Positions 31,060-40,236 of a stretch of 51,638 nt of DNA are shown piece by piece (the first letter of the stretch is position 1; every line of letters starts with the position of its first letter). The DNA comes from Streptacidiphilus anmyonensis (GTDB taxonomy: Bacteria; Actinomycetota; Actinomycetes; Streptomycetales; Streptomycetaceae): the NCBI RefSeq assembly GCF_000787855.1, contig NZ_BBPQ01000042.1:1-51638 (forward strand). The letters run 5' to 3'. Position numbers and translations under genes: made by a program. The notes below the pieces were generated by a model. It ran no database searches. It had not been told where the DNA came from and saw nothing but the letters and a program-made list of their open reading frames with translations.

Positions 31060-31809
31060 ATGGACCGGACCGTACGTACGGTCGAGGATGTTCTCGCGCT
31101 GCTGGACGGGCTCTTCGCATCCGAATCCGAGGGGGCGGACGGTCGTTTGGCGACCGGCGACGGGAAGGACTTCTGGGACCGCTTCTACACCGACAGAACG
31201 AGGCCGGTCCCTTTCTTCGTGGCGAAGCCGGACGAGAACCTCGCCGCCTACCTCGACCAGGGCCTGATCGCTCCCGGTCGGGCCCTGGACCTGGGGTGCG
31301 GTGCGGGCCGCAACGCCTTGTACCTTGCGGCGCGGGGCTTCGAGGTGGACGCCGTCGACCTCTCTCCCGTCGCCGTCGCGTGGGCCGAGGACCGGGCCCG
31401 TGAGGCCGGGGTCGGGATCCGCTTCCGCTGGGGTGACGCTTTCGCGCTTCCCGCCGCCGAGTTGACCGGCCCGTACGACCTCGTCGTCGACTCGGGCTGC
31501 TTCCACCACCTGCCGCCGCACCGCCGCGTCAGCTACCTGGCTCTCCTCGACCGCGTCCTGGCCCGGGGCGGCCATCTCGCCCTCACCAGCTTTGCCGCCG
31601 GCGAGGGCGGGATGGGTTCGCAGCGCTCGGACGCGGACCTCTACCGCGAACGGGACCTCGAAGGCGGCCTCGCCTACACCCCTGACTCGCTGCGCTCGAT
31701 CTTCTCCGACCTGATCGAGGTCGAACTGCGCCGCATGCGGGCGATGCCGCCGGAATCCGCGCTCTTCGGCGTGACGTTCCTGTGGACAGCCCTGTTCCGG
31801 GCGGGATGA
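31060..31809 (+). CDS. SAM-dependent class I methyltransferase
   Basis: The 249-aa protein has the SAM loop ALDLGCGAGRNALYLAARGFEVDAVD near residue 77 and the acidic motif II, followed by YDLVVDSGCFHHLPPHRR. This pattern, with FWDRFYTDR near the N-terminus and the HHLPP loop, is like TehB/thiopurine-type small-molecule methyltransferases. The substrate is unknown. AAAGGGGGG precedes the ATG. The gene ends beside a copy of the palindromic element that separates it from filP. Confidence 0.88.
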   Translation: MDRTVRTVEDVLALLDGLFASESEGADGRLATGDGKDFWDRFYTDRTRPVPFFVAKPDENLAAYLDQGLIAPGRALDLGCGAGRNALYLAARGFEVDAVDLSPVAVAWAEDRAREAGVGIRFRWGDAFALPAAELTGPYDLVVDSGCFHHLPPHRRVSYLALLDRVLARGGHLALTSFAAGEGGMGSQRSDADLYRERDLEGGLAYTPDSLRSIFSDLIEVELRRMRAMPPESALFGVTFLWTALFRAG

Positions 31810-31821
31810 GTGGCCAAGCGT

Positions 31822-31926
31822 CAGGGGCGCGGGGAACGGGGCGACAAGCCACCCGAAGTGGTGTGTCGCCGGGCGAGCAGGGCCATCCGCACGGGGTGGT
31901 TGCTCGCGCCGTTCCTCGCGCCCCTG
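31822..31926. repeat. Dispersed palindromic element, copy 1
   Basis: About 105 bp bounded by CAGGGGCGC and GCGCCCCTG, with most of the interior also self-complementary. Its reverse complement aligns along its whole length with copy 2 at 40086-40192 (roughly four bases in five). It sits between the convergent methyltransferase and filP genes and could act as a two-way terminator. Confidence 0.75.
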
Positions 31927-31956
31927 AAGGGCTCGAGCGCTGAAGCGCCGGCGCGC

Positions 31957-32892
31957 TTAGCGGCTCTGCTGGGCCGGCACGCCGCGGCCGATGACGTCGT
32001 CGTCGGGGGCGGCGGCCGCCGCGACCGCCGCGCCCGTGAGGGTGGCGAGCATCTCGCGGACGTTGGTGAGCTGGGCGTTGATGCTGTCACGACGGTTCGT
32101 CAGCGCGGCGAGCTCGCGCTCGCTCTCGCTGCGGACGCGGTCCGCCTTCGCGTTGGCGTCGGCGACGATGTCCTCGGCCTGGCGCTGGGCGGTCTCGACG
32201 GTCTGGCGCGCGCGACGCTCGGCGTCGGTGCGGAGCTTCTCCGCCTCCAGGCGGAGCTGCTCGGCGCGGTGCTCGATCTCGGCGAGGCGCTTCTCGGCCT
32301 TGGCCTGACGCGCCGCCAGGTCACGCTCGGACTGCTCGCGGCGCTTGGCCAGGTTGGTCTCGAAGTCGGCCGCGGCCTGGGCGGCCTTGGCGCGGGTCTC
32401 CTCGAAGAGGGCGTCCGCCTCCTCGCGCTTGTTCTGCGCGTCCTTCGCGGCCTCGGCCCGCAGCTGCGCGGAGTCGCTCTTCGCCTTCTCGACGATACGA
32501 GCGCCCTCCTCCTCGGACTTGGCCTTGCGGTCCTTGGCGAAGCCGTCGGCCTCGCTGCGGACCTGCTGGGCCGCGGCCTCGGCGAGCTCACGGTGCTGCT
32601 CGGCGGCCCGACGGGCCTCCTCGCGCAGGTCCTTGGCCTCCTCCTCGGCCAGACGCAGGATCTTCTCGACCCGGGCGCCCAGGCCCGCGTAGGACGGCTC
32701 GGCGTCCGTGATCTGTGCCTGTGCGGTCTGCGTCTCGAGGTGCAGCTCCTCGATGCGCTTCTCCAGCGCGCCGATCCGGTTGAGGGCGCCGTCGCGGTCC
32801 GTGACCAGCTTGCTGATGCGCTCGTCGACCTGAGCCCGCTCGTACCCGCGGCGCACAACGTCGAAGCCGTGCGGAGAGTGTGTGTCGCTCAT
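31957..32892 (-). CDS. filP: FilP, intermediate-filament-like coiled-coil protein
   Basis: Forms a filament network behind growing hyphal tips and supports stiffness and polar growth together with Scy and DivIVA. The 311-aa protein (S. coelicolor FilP is about the same size) starts MSDTHSPHGFDVVRRGYERAQ, a short conserved DivIVA-like head. It continues as nearly uninterrupted Ala/Glu/Arg/Lys coiled coil to about residue 290 and ends in a short Ala-rich tail. The start is ATG 32892; frame-open sequence further upstream is not conserved. It was once called cellulose-binding protein. It follows scy on the same strand, with two hairpins in the 123-bp gap. Confidence 0.93.
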   Translation of the reverse strand: MSDTHSPHGFDVVRRGYERAQVDERISKLVTDRDGALNRIGALEKRIEELHLETQTAQAQITDAEPSYAGLGARVEKILRLAEEEAKDLREEARRAAEQHRELAEAAAQQVRSEADGFAKDRKAKSEEEGARIVEKAKSDSAQLRAEAAKDAQNKREEADALFEETRAKAAQAAADFETNLAKRREQSERDLAARQAKAEKRLAEIEHRAEQLRLEAEKLRTDAERRARQTVETAQRQAEDIVADANAKADRVRSESERELAALTNRRDSINAQLTNVREMLATLTGAAVAAAAAPDDDVIGRGVPAQQSR

Positions 32893-32952
32893 AGGGGTGG
32901 AGTTCCTGTCGTATGCCCGGAGAGTCGGATGGTTGAGGTGAGGTGATAGGGC

Positions 32953-32997
32953 GAATCCTGACACGGATTCGGTGTGTCATCGGCGGAAAGCCGATGA
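32953..32997 (-). terminator. Two hairpins between scy and filP
   Basis: GAATCC/GGATTC (32953-32970, 6-nt loop) and TCATCGGC/GCCGATGA (32977-32997, 5-nt loop) are both perfect. On the transcript they follow the scy stop and precede filP, so they may end scy or set the scy/filP ratio. Confidence 0.6.
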
Positions 32998-33015
32998 AGA
33001 GTGGAGAATGTCCGC

Positions 33016-36000
33016 TCAATCGGGTGGTTGCGTACCGGCACGTTTGCCACCCGGACGGGTAGCCCCCGCTCCGACGCCCGCCGGGGCGCCGCCGCGGCCG
33101 CCACCCGATCTGTTGGTGCTGTCCCCGTTGGCCCTGCTCGCCCCTCCGGCCGCGCCGTTGCCGGCACCGCCCGATCCCCCGCTGGGCTTGCCCGCGCCGG
33201 AGGGCGCCTCGAAGGCCTCGAGGGCCTGGAGGACGTCCTGCACGCGGGCGATCTCGGTGTTGATGTCCTTGCGCCGGCCCACCAGTTCGTCGAGCTCCCG
33301 GCGTCCCTCGTCGGTGATCCGCTTGGCCTCGGACCTCGCCTCCTCGACGGTTTGCTCGGCCTCGGCCCGTGCCCGGGCCAGCTCCGCCTCGCTCGCCTCG
33401 ACGGCGTCCTGACGGGTCTTCTCCGCGGCCTCGGCCGCCTCGGCGCGCTGCCGCTCGGCCTCCTCGCGGGCGGCCTCGAGCCCCGCGTCGGCGTCGGCCT
33501 TGCGGGCCTCCGCCTCCTTGAGCAGGCTCTCGGCCTTCCTGACCGCCTGGATGCGCACCTTGCTGGCCTCGGCGGACGCCTCGGCCTGGAGTTCGGCGGC
33601 CTTCTCCTTGGCCACGGCGAGCTCGCGCGCGGCCTCGGCCCGGGTGGCGTCGAGCTGCTCGCCGGTGTCGGCGATCAGCTTGTCGACACGCTCGCCGGCC
33701 GCGCGCATCGCCTCCGCGGACTCCTTGCGGGCCCGCTCGTGCAGCGCCTCGATCTCGGCGTGGGTGCGCTCGCGCAGCTCCTCGGCGCGCTCGCGGATCG
33801 AGGTGGCGTCGCCGCGGGCCTCGACCAGCATCTGGTCGGCGTCGCGGCGGGCCTGCTCGACGAGCGCGCTGCCCTCGGCCGCGCCCTCGCCGGTGATCCG
33901 CTCGGCCTCCTTGCGGGCGGCCGACACCATGGCGTCGGCCTGCTCCTCCGCGGCGGCCGTGGTGGCCAGCGCGGCGGTCTCGGCGTCGGCGGCGACCGAC
34001 TCGGCCAGCTCCTGCGCCTCGGCCAGAGCCCGGGTGGACTCCTCCGCGGCGCGGGCGCGCAGCTCCTCGGCCTCGGCGCGCAGGCGCTGGGACTCCTGCT
34101 CGGCCTGCTCGCGGACCTGCTCGGCCTCGGCGCGCAGCCGGGCGGCCTCGGCGGTGGCCAGCTCGCGGATCTGCGCGGCCTCGCGCTCGGCGTCGGCGCG
34201 GGTCTGCGTGGTCTGCGCCTCGGCCTGCTCGTAGAGGCCGGCGACGGACTGGCGGACCTCGGCGGCCTCGTCCTCGGCGGCGGCGATGCGGCTCGCGGCG
34301 TCGCGCTCGTGCCGTTCGCGCTCGGCCTCGACGGCCGCCCGCTCCTCGGCGAAGGCCTCGGCGGCCTCCGCACGCAGCGCGGCCAGCTCGGAGGTGACCC
34401 GCTCGCGGTCCTCCGCGGCCTCGGCCCGCAGCCGGGCCGCCTCGGTGGTGGCCAGCTGGCGGACCTGCGCGGCCTCGCGCTCGGCGGAGTCCCGGGTCTC
34501 GCCCGCGGCCAGGTCGGCGGCGGTGCGCTGCTCGGCGAGCTCGGCGTCGAAGAGCGCGCGGTCGGCGGCGGCCTTGGCCTCGGCGTCGGCGAGGGTCTTG
34601 GCGGCCTCCTCGCGCAGTTCGGCGACGGCGGTCTCGGTGTCGGTGAGGGCCTTGGCGGCGGACTCGCGGGAGTTCTTGGCGTCCGCGAGGTCGACGGCGG
34701 CGGCCTCGCGGGCCTCGGCGCGGACCCGGTCGGCCTCGCCGTGCGCCTCGGCCAGTACGGCGTCGCGGCGGTCGGCGAGCTCGTGCTCGGTCTCCGCGCG
34801 GAGCGCGGCCAGGTCGGCGGCGTGCTGGGCGGCGTCCTGCTCGGCCTGGGCGATGATCTCCGCGGTGCGGGCGTCGGCGGCGCCGCGCTGCTCGATCATC
34901 GCCGCACGCTCGGACTCGATCGCCGCGTCCGCCTCGGCGCGGATCCTCGCCAGCTCGACGCCGGCCTCGTCGTAGTCGCGGCGGGCGCGCGCGTGGATCT
35001 CGTCGGCGGCGGCCTGCGCGGCCTCGCGGATGCCGGCGGCGGCGCGATCGGCCTCGGCGCGCAGCTCGGCGAACTCCGCCTCCAGTGCCTCCCGGTCGGC
35101 GGCGGCCTTGGCCTCGGCGTCGGCGAGGGTCTTGGCGGCCTCCTCGCGCAGTTCGGCGACGGCGGTCTCGGTGTCGGTGAGGGCCTTGGCGGCGGACTCG
35201 CGGGAGTTCTTGGCGTCCGCGAGGTCGACGGCGGCAGCCTCGCGGGCCTCGGCGCGGACCCGGTCGGCCTCGCCGTGCGCGTCGGCGAGGACCGCCTCGC
35301 GCTGCTCGGCGTGCTCGAGCTCGGCCTTGGCCCGCAGGTCGGCGAGGTCGGCCGCGTGCTGGACGCGCGCCTGCTCGGTCTGCTCCACCGCGGTCCGGGC
35401 CTCGGCGTGCAGGGCCTCGCGCCGGGCGGTGGCGTCCGCCTCGTGCTGGTCCATCGTCAGCCGCAGCTGCTCGGCGGCGGCCTGGGCCTCGGCGGTCAGC
35501 CGCTCGGCCTCCACCTGCGCGGCGACGAGCAGGGTCTCGCGCTGCTGCGCGGCCTCGGCGAGCTGCTGCGCGCGCTCCTGGTCGGCCTGCTCGGCGGCCT
35601 CCTGGGCGCGGCCGCGGATCATGTCGGCGTCGGCCTTGGCGGTGGCCAGCATGGTGACGCGGCGCTCGGCGAGCTCGTTCGCCTGCTGCTCGGCGGCCTG
35701 GCGGGCCTCCTCGGCCAGGCGCTCGGCCTCGGCCTCGGCGGCCTCCCGGCGGCTGACCAGGTCTGCCTCCAGGTCGCGGGCGGCCTCGCGGATCCGCTCG
35801 GCCTCCGCCTCCGCCTCCGCGACGGACGCGGCGGCCTGCTCGCGCAGGGTCCTGGCGTCCTCGATGTCCTGGGCGGCGGCGTCGCGGGCCTCGGCACGGA
35901 TCTGCTCGGCGTCGGCCTCGGCCGAGTCGGTCTTGGCCTTGGCGGCGGCCAGGTCCCGCTCGAGGTGCTCCTGGGCCTCGGCGCGCAGGCGCTCGATCTC

Positions 36001-37953
36001 GGAGTCCAGGTCGGCGCGCATCCGGGCGAGCTCGTTCTCGGCCTGGGCGCGGGACTCGGCGACCTCCGCGGCGGTCCGCTCGCGCAGTTCGGCGGCGGCG
36101 CGGGCGTCCTCGGCGGCCTGGTCGGCGTCGGCGGCGGCCTGCTGGGCACGCTCTCCGGCCAGCTGCTCGGTGGCGGCGAGGATCTCGTCGCGCTCCTGCC
36201 GCGCCTCGGCCCGCAGGCGCTCGGCCTCGGCGGCGGCCTGGGCCCGCAGCTCGTCGGCGGCGGTCGCGGCGGTCTGGTGGGTCTCCTCGGCGGCGGCCTG
36301 GGCGGCGGCGCGGATCTCCTCGGCCTTGGCGGCGCCCTTGGCGGCCTCGGTGTCGCGGACGCCCTCGGCCTCGCCGCGGATGCGGTCGCCCTCGGCCTTG
36401 GCGCGGGTCAGCACCTGCTCGGCGCGGGCCTGCATCTCGCGGGCCTCCTCGGCGGCGCGCGCCCTGGCGGCGGCGACCTCCTCGGCGGCCCCGCCGCGCA
36501 GTTCGTCCGCGTCGGCCTTGGCCTTGACCAGGAGCTCCTCGGCGGAGCGGGCCGACTCCTCGATCTGCGCTATGGCCTGACGACGGGCCTCGCCGAGGGT
36601 CCGCTCGACCTCGACGGCGCTCTCGGCGCGCAGCTGCTCGGCCTCGGCCCGCAGCTGGGCGGCGGCGTCCTGGTGCGCGGCGATCTCGTCCAGCGCCATG
36701 CCCTGGGCCTGCTCGACGCCGGCCTTGGCCTGCTCGCGCAGCAGCTGCACCTCGGACTTGGCCTCGGCGCGGACCCGCTCCGCCTCGTCGGCGGCGTTCT
36801 GCCGGACCGTCTCCGCGTCCGCGGTGGCGCGGGCGACGACCTCCTCGGCGGTGCGGGCCGCCTTGGCGAGGTGGACGGTGGCGCTGGCGGCGCCCTCGGT
36901 GCGGGCGGACTCCAGGGCCTCGGCCTTGAGCCGCTCGATCTCCGCGCGGGCCTCCTCCAGCAGACGCTGGGCCTCGGCCTTGAGCTCGTCGGCCTCCCTG
37001 GTCGCGACGGCGACCATGCGGGCGACCTCGGCCTTGGCGGTGTCGGCGCGCTGCTGACCGGCGGCTTCGGCGGTGGCCAGGCGGGCCTCGGCCTCGTGGC
37101 TGAGCTGCTCGGCCTCGCCGCGCAGGGCGGCGGCCTCGTCGCGGAGCCGCTGGATCTCGGCCTGGGCGCCGGCCAGCCGCTCGTCGGCCTCGACCCCGGC
37201 GTCGGCGCGGACGCGCTCGGCGCGCTCGGTGGCGTCCTGGGCCTGCGCGGCGGCGGCGTTCAGCAGCCGCTCGGCCTCGGTGCGGGCACGGTGCAGCACC
37301 GAGTCGGCCTCGGCGCGGGTGGACTCGACGTCGGCGGCGACCTGGGAGGTGGCGGCCTCGGAGACGGCCATGGCCTCGGCGCGGGCGACGCTCAGCAGGC
37401 GCTCGGCCTCGGCGCGGGCCTCGTCCATGATCTGACGGGCCTGCGCCTCGGTGCCGGCGCGGGCCTGCTCGGCCCAGGAGACGTTCTCGTTGACGTGCTG
37501 CTCGGCGTTGCGGCGCAGCTCGGCGAGCTCGGCCTCCAGGTGGCGGCGCCGGGCCTCGGCCTCGGCCTGCCACTCGGCCTGGAGCCGGGCGGAGCGGTCC
37601 GCGGCCTCCTGCATCAGCCGGGCGGTGGCGTTCTGCGCCTCCATCCGGGTGCGCTCGGCCTCCTGCCGCAGCTGCTCGGCCTGGGCCTCGGCGTTGCGCA
37701 GGATCTGCTCGGCCTGCCCGGCCACGGAGTCGAAAGCGCGTGGCTGCGCGAGCTGCCGACGTGCCTCGTGCAGCTTGGCGCGGAGGACTTCGACCTGGTA
37801 GGCGAGGTCCTCGGCGTGTGTGACGGCCTTCTCGCGCTCCTTGCGAAGCCGCTCCATGTCGGCCTCGAACTTGGCGAGGTGATCGTCAACCTCGTAGCCG
37901 TCGTTGCCCCGCACTCCGCGGTCCCATCCGTCTCCATGATCGCGTCGCCGCAC
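33016..37953 (-). CDS. scy: Scy, giant polarity-determining coiled-coil protein
   Basis: Scaffold of the tip-organising centre; binds DivIVA, FilP and ParA and sets the number of growing tips. The product is up to 1645 aa, longer than the ~1326 aa that I recall for S. coelicolor Scy. The head is YEVDDHLAKFEADMERLRKERE. Almost the whole length is Ala/Glu/Arg coiled coil with irregular heptad/hendecad periodicity, broken near the C-terminus by ELVGRRKDINTEIARVQDVL, and followed by a Gly/Ser/Arg-rich tail. Two near-identical DNA segments (34559-34746 and 35093-35280) lie inside it. GTG 37953 is the outermost start; GTG 37914 (VRGNDGYEVDDH) fits better with homologs as I remember them. Confidence 0.92.
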   Translation of the reverse strand: MRRRDHGDGWDRGVRGNDGYEVDDHLAKFEADMERLRKEREKAVTHAEDLAYQVEVLRAKLHEARRQLAQPRAFDSVAGQAEQILRNAEAQAEQLRQEAERTRMEAQNATARLMQEAADRSARLQAEWQAEAEARRRHLEAELAELRRNAEQHVNENVSWAEQARAGTEAQARQIMDEARAEAERLLSVARAEAMAVSEAATSQVAADVESTRAEADSVLHRARTEAERLLNAAAAQAQDATERAERVRADAGVEADERLAGAQAEIQRLRDEAAALRGEAEQLSHEAEARLATAEAAGQQRADTAKAEVARMVAVATREADELKAEAQRLLEEARAEIERLKAEALESARTEGAASATVHLAKAARTAEEVVARATADAETVRQNAADEAERVRAEAKSEVQLLREQAKAGVEQAQGMALDEIAAHQDAAAQLRAEAEQLRAESAVEVERTLGEARRQAIAQIEESARSAEELLVKAKADADELRGGAAEEVAAARARAAEEAREMQARAEQVLTRAKAEGDRIRGEAEGVRDTEAAKGAAKAEEIRAAAQAAAEETHQTAATAADELRAQAAAEAERLRAEARQERDEILAATEQLAGERAQQAAADADQAAEDARAAAELRERTAAEVAESRAQAENELARMRADLDSEIERLRAEAQEHLERDLAAAKAKTDSAEADAEQIRAEARDAAAQDIEDARTLREQAAASVAEAEAEAERIREAARDLEADLVSRREAAEAEAERLAEEARQAAEQQANELAERRVTMLATAKADADMIRGRAQEAAEQADQERAQQLAEAAQQRETLLVAAQVEAERLTAEAQAAAEQLRLTMDQHEADATARREALHAEARTAVEQTEQARVQHAADLADLRAKAELEHAEQREAVLADAHGEADRVRAEAREAAAVDLADAKNSRESAAKALTDTETAVAELREEAAKTLADAEAKAAADREALEAEFAELRAEADRAAAGIREAAQAAADEIHARARRDYDEAGVELARIRAEADAAIESERAAMIEQRGAADARTAEIIAQAEQDAAQHAADLAALRAETEHELADRRDAVLAEAHGEADRVRAEAREAAAVDLADAKNSRESAAKALTDTETAVAELREEAAKTLADAEAKAAADRALFDAELAEQRTAADLAAGETRDSAEREAAQVRQLATTEAARLRAEAAEDRERVTSELAALRAEAAEAFAEERAAVEAERERHERDAASRIAAAEDEAAEVRQSVAGLYEQAEAQTTQTRADAEREAAQIRELATAEAARLRAEAEQVREQAEQESQRLRAEAEELRARAAEESTRALAEAQELAESVAADAETAALATTAAAEEQADAMVSAARKEAERITGEGAAEGSALVEQARRDADQMLVEARGDATSIRERAEELRERTHAEIEALHERARKESAEAMRAAGERVDKLIADTGEQLDATRAEAARELAVAKEKAAELQAEASAEASKVRIQAVRKAESLLKEAEARKADADAGLEAAREEAERQRAEAAEAAEKTRQDAVEASEAELARARAEAEQTVEEARSEAKRITDEGRRELDELVGRRKDINTEIARVQDVLQALEAFEAPSGAGKPSGGSGGAGNGAAGGASRANGDSTNRSGGGRGGAPAGVGAGATRPGGKRAGTQPPD
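34559..34746. repeat. Intragenic direct repeat in scy, unit A
   Basis: 188 bp that recur at 35093-35280 with a single base difference. They encode the same stretch around VDLADAKNSRESAAKALTDT. Confidence 0.9.
35093..35280. repeat. Intragenic direct repeat in scy, unit B
   Basis: Second copy, offset by 534 bp (178 codons, frame kept). The sequence outside the unit diverges sharply, which indicates recent duplication or gene conversion. Confidence 0.9.
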
Positions 37954-38189
37954 CGTGCGCGGATCGGGTGTATCCCGCTCCGCCGTCCGGGTGAGCTCCT
38001 TGGTGAACCCTATGCCTTACGGAGAATGGTGGCAGATCGTGGGAGAGGGTGGGCCACTCGGTGTCCCGCCTGCCCCGCCCGCACCCCCCGCTTACCGGGC
38101 CCGTGGCACCGGCGCATTTTCTCACGTCATCGGGGGTGAGCGCAGGGGGGTCGGCCGGATTTTCTTGGCAGTGCGTGCTCAGATGTTTG

Positions 38190-38627
38190 CTACTCGTGAG
38201 TTTCGTGAGAGGCGGAGGTCACCAGCTCGGTGAGCACGCCGTGGCAGTCCTTGGGGTGCAGGAAGGTGATTCGGGAGCCCATGGAGCCGATACGCGGCTC
38301 GTCGTAGAGGACCCGGACGCCCTTGCCACGGATGTCCGCCGAGTCGCCGTCGACGTCCGCCGTGCCGAAGGCGATGTGGTGCACGCCCTCGCCGTTCTTG
38401 GCCAGCCACTTGCCGACCGCGGAGTCCTCACGGGTGGGCTCCAGCAGCTGCAGGTAGCTCGTGCCGCCGTCGGAGGTCTCGTTGATCTTCAGCATGGCCT
38501 CGCGGACGCCCTGCTCCTCGTTGACCTCGGTGTGGAAGACCTCGAAGCCGTAGGTCGCGCGGTAGAACTCGACCGTCTTGTCCAGGTCGAAGCAGGCGAT
38601 GCCGATGTGGTCGATGCGCGTCAGCAC
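38190..38627 (-). CDS. mce: Methylmalonyl-CoA epimerase
   Basis: Converts (2S)- and (2R)-methylmalonyl-CoA, linking propionyl-CoA carboxylation and the B12-dependent mutase. The 145-aa vicinal-oxygen-chelate protein has LTRIDHIGIACFDLDKTVEFY with the first metal His, TSYLQLLEP with the Glu-containing strand, GVHHIAFGTADVD with the next His, and ITFLHPKDCHGVLTELV at the end. It starts at GTG 38627 with AGGAGG 8 nt upstream. It is divergent from the thiolase gene across 243 bp. Confidence 0.94.
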   Translation of the reverse strand: MLTRIDHIGIACFDLDKTVEFYRATYGFEVFHTEVNEEQGVREAMLKINETSDGGTSYLQLLEPTREDSAVGKWLAKNGEGVHHIAFGTADVDGDSADIRGKGVRVLYDEPRIGSMGSRITFLHPKDCHGVLTELVTSASHETHE

Positions 38628-38758
38628 GGGGAGGTCCTCCTGGGACTGTGCTCGTCTGGGAATGGCGGGCGACGACAGGTCGCTTCACTCCAATAGAGCG
38701 CAACTCGCGTTCGGACGAAACCCGCGCCGACCGTGCCCGTGATCACACCGTTCGCCGG

Positions 38759-38787
38759 GTGACGGTGTCCCGGCCGGTCGATACATT
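38759..38787 (+). promoter_or_regulatory. Candidate thiolase promoter
   Basis: GTGACG (38759-38764), 17-bp spacer, TACATT (38782-38787). Placed ~80 bp before the thiolase ATG in the gap shared with mce. Confidence 0.4.
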
Positions 38788-38870
38788 GGCGGAAAACTCC
38801 CAACTGGCACTCGGTGCCGTGGCACACCGTCGCCCGCCAGTTCCCGTCGCAGCAAAGGGGCTCGACCACC

Positions 38871-40079
38871 ATGAGCAACACGGCAAGCCGCGCCACCACG
38901 TCCGTGATCGTCGCGGGCGCCCGCACTCCCATGGGCCGCCTGCTCGGCTCGCTCAAGGGGTTCTCCGGCGCCGACCTCGGCGGCGTCGCGATCAAGGCCG
39001 CGCTGGAGCGCGCGGGTGTCTCCGGGGACCAGGTCCAGTACGTGATCATGGGCCAGGTGCTGCAGGCCGGCGCCGGCCAGATCCCCGCCCGCCAGGCCGC
39101 GGTCAAGGCCGGCATCCCGATGAGCGTCCCGGCGCTGACCATCAACAAGGTCTGCCTCTCCGGCCTGGACGCCATCGCGCTGGCCGACCAGCTGATCCGC
39201 GCGGGTGAGTTCGACATCGTCGTGGCCGGCGGCCAGGAGTCGATGACCAACGCCCCGCACCTGCTGCCCAAGTCCCGCGAGGGCTTCAAGTACGGCGCGA
39301 TCGGGATGCTCGACGCGATGGCCTACGACGGCCTGACCGACGCGTTCGACGGCATCCCGATGGGCGAGTCCACCGAGATCCACAACACCCGTCTCGGCAT
39401 CGCCCGCCCCGAGCAGGACGAGATCGCCGCCCGTTCGCACCAGCTGGCCGCGGCCGCGCAGAAGAACGGCGTCTTCGAGGCCGAGATCGTCCCGGTGGAG
39501 ATCCCGCAGCGCAAGGGCGAGCCGGTGCTGTTCTCCGTGGACGAGGGCGTCCGCGCCGACACCACGGTCGAGTCGCTCGGCAAGCTGCGTCCGGCCTTCA
39601 CCAAGGACGGCACCATCACCGCCGGTTCCGCCTCGCAGATCTCCGACGGCGCCGCCGCGGTGGTCGTGATGAGCAAGGCCAAGGCCGAGGAGCTGGGCCT
39701 GACCTGGATCGCCGAGATCGGCGCCCACGGCAACGTGGCCGGCCCGGACAACTCGCTCCAGTCGCAGCCGTCCAACGCGATCAAGCACGCCCTCGACAAG
39801 GAGGGCATCGGCGTCGAGGACCTCGACCTGGTCGAGATCAACGAGGCGTTCGCGGCCGTCGCCGTGCAGTCCGTGAAGGACCTGGGGATTTCCCTCGACA
39901 AGGTGAACGTCAACGGCGGCGCGATCGCCCTGGGTCACCCGATCGGGATGTCCGGCGCCCGCCTGGTGCTGTCCCTGGCGCTGGAGCTGCAGCGTCGCGG
40001 CGGCGGCGTCGGCGCGGCCGCGCTGTGCGGCGGCGGCGGCCAGGGCGACGCGCTGATCGTGCGCGTGCCGAAGGCGTAG
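38871..40079 (+). CDS. Acetyl-CoA C-acetyltransferase (thiolase)
   Basis: Condenses or cleaves acetyl-CoA and acetoacetyl-CoA. The 402-aa protein has all thiolase residues: nucleophile Cys95 in [18 protein letters not shown], the catalytic His in [16 protein letters not shown] and the final Cys in [13 protein letters not shown] 38871 begins [22 protein letters not shown]; an AAAGGGG ribosome site lies upstream. With the dehydrogenase at 21031 it covers the first steps from acetyl-CoA to hydroxybutyryl-CoA. A palindromic element follows before meaB. Confidence 0.94.
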   Translation: MSNTASRATTSVIVAGARTPMGRLLGSLKGFSGADLGGVAIKAALERAGVSGDQVQYVIMGQVLQAGAGQIPARQAAVKAGIPMSVPALTINKVCLSGLDAIALADQLIRAGEFDIVVAGGQESMTNAPHLLPKSREGFKYGAIGMLDAMAYDGLTDAFDGIPMGESTEIHNTRLGIARPEQDEIAARSHQLAAAAQKNGVFEAEIVPVEIPQRKGEPVLFSVDEGVRADTTVESLGKLRPAFTKDGTITAGSASQISDGAAAVVVMSKAKAEELGLTWIAEIGAHGNVAGPDNSLQSQPSNAIKHALDKEGIGVEDLDLVEINEAFAAVAVQSVKDLGISLDKVNVNGGAIALGHPIGMSGARLVLSLALELQRRGGGVGAAALCGGGGQGDALIVRVPKA

Positions 40080-40085
40080 CCACTC

Positions 40086-40192
40086 CGGGGGCGCGAGGAA
40101 CTGCGCGGGCAACCACCGGTACGCGGGTGGCCCTGCTCGCTGAGCGACGCACCACCTGCGGTGGCTTGTCGCGCAGTTCCCCGCGCCCCTGG
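40086..40192. repeat. Dispersed palindromic element, copy 2
   Basis: About 107 bp from CCGGGGGCGCGAGGAACTGC to GCAGTTCCCCGCGCCCCTG, largely self-complementary. It is inverted relative to copy 1. It lies between two genes on the same strand, so it would separate thiolase from meaB transcripts. Confidence 0.75.
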
Positions 40193-40236
40193 GTAGTGCA
40201 ACTGGTCCGTCCGACGCATCTCTGGAGCTCCGCACG

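Noticed and set aside
32973-33412. Pro-rich open frame at the scy 3' end, plus strand
   Set aside because: Antisense of the Gly/Ser/Arg tail of Scy; no start signal.
33001-38139. Very long open frames (over 1600 codons) on both strands across scy
   Set aside because: They are frame shadows of the extremely GC-rich, Ala/Glu/Arg-biased scy gene; the alternative products are low-complexity Gly/Leu/Arg or Arg/Gly sequence with no domain.
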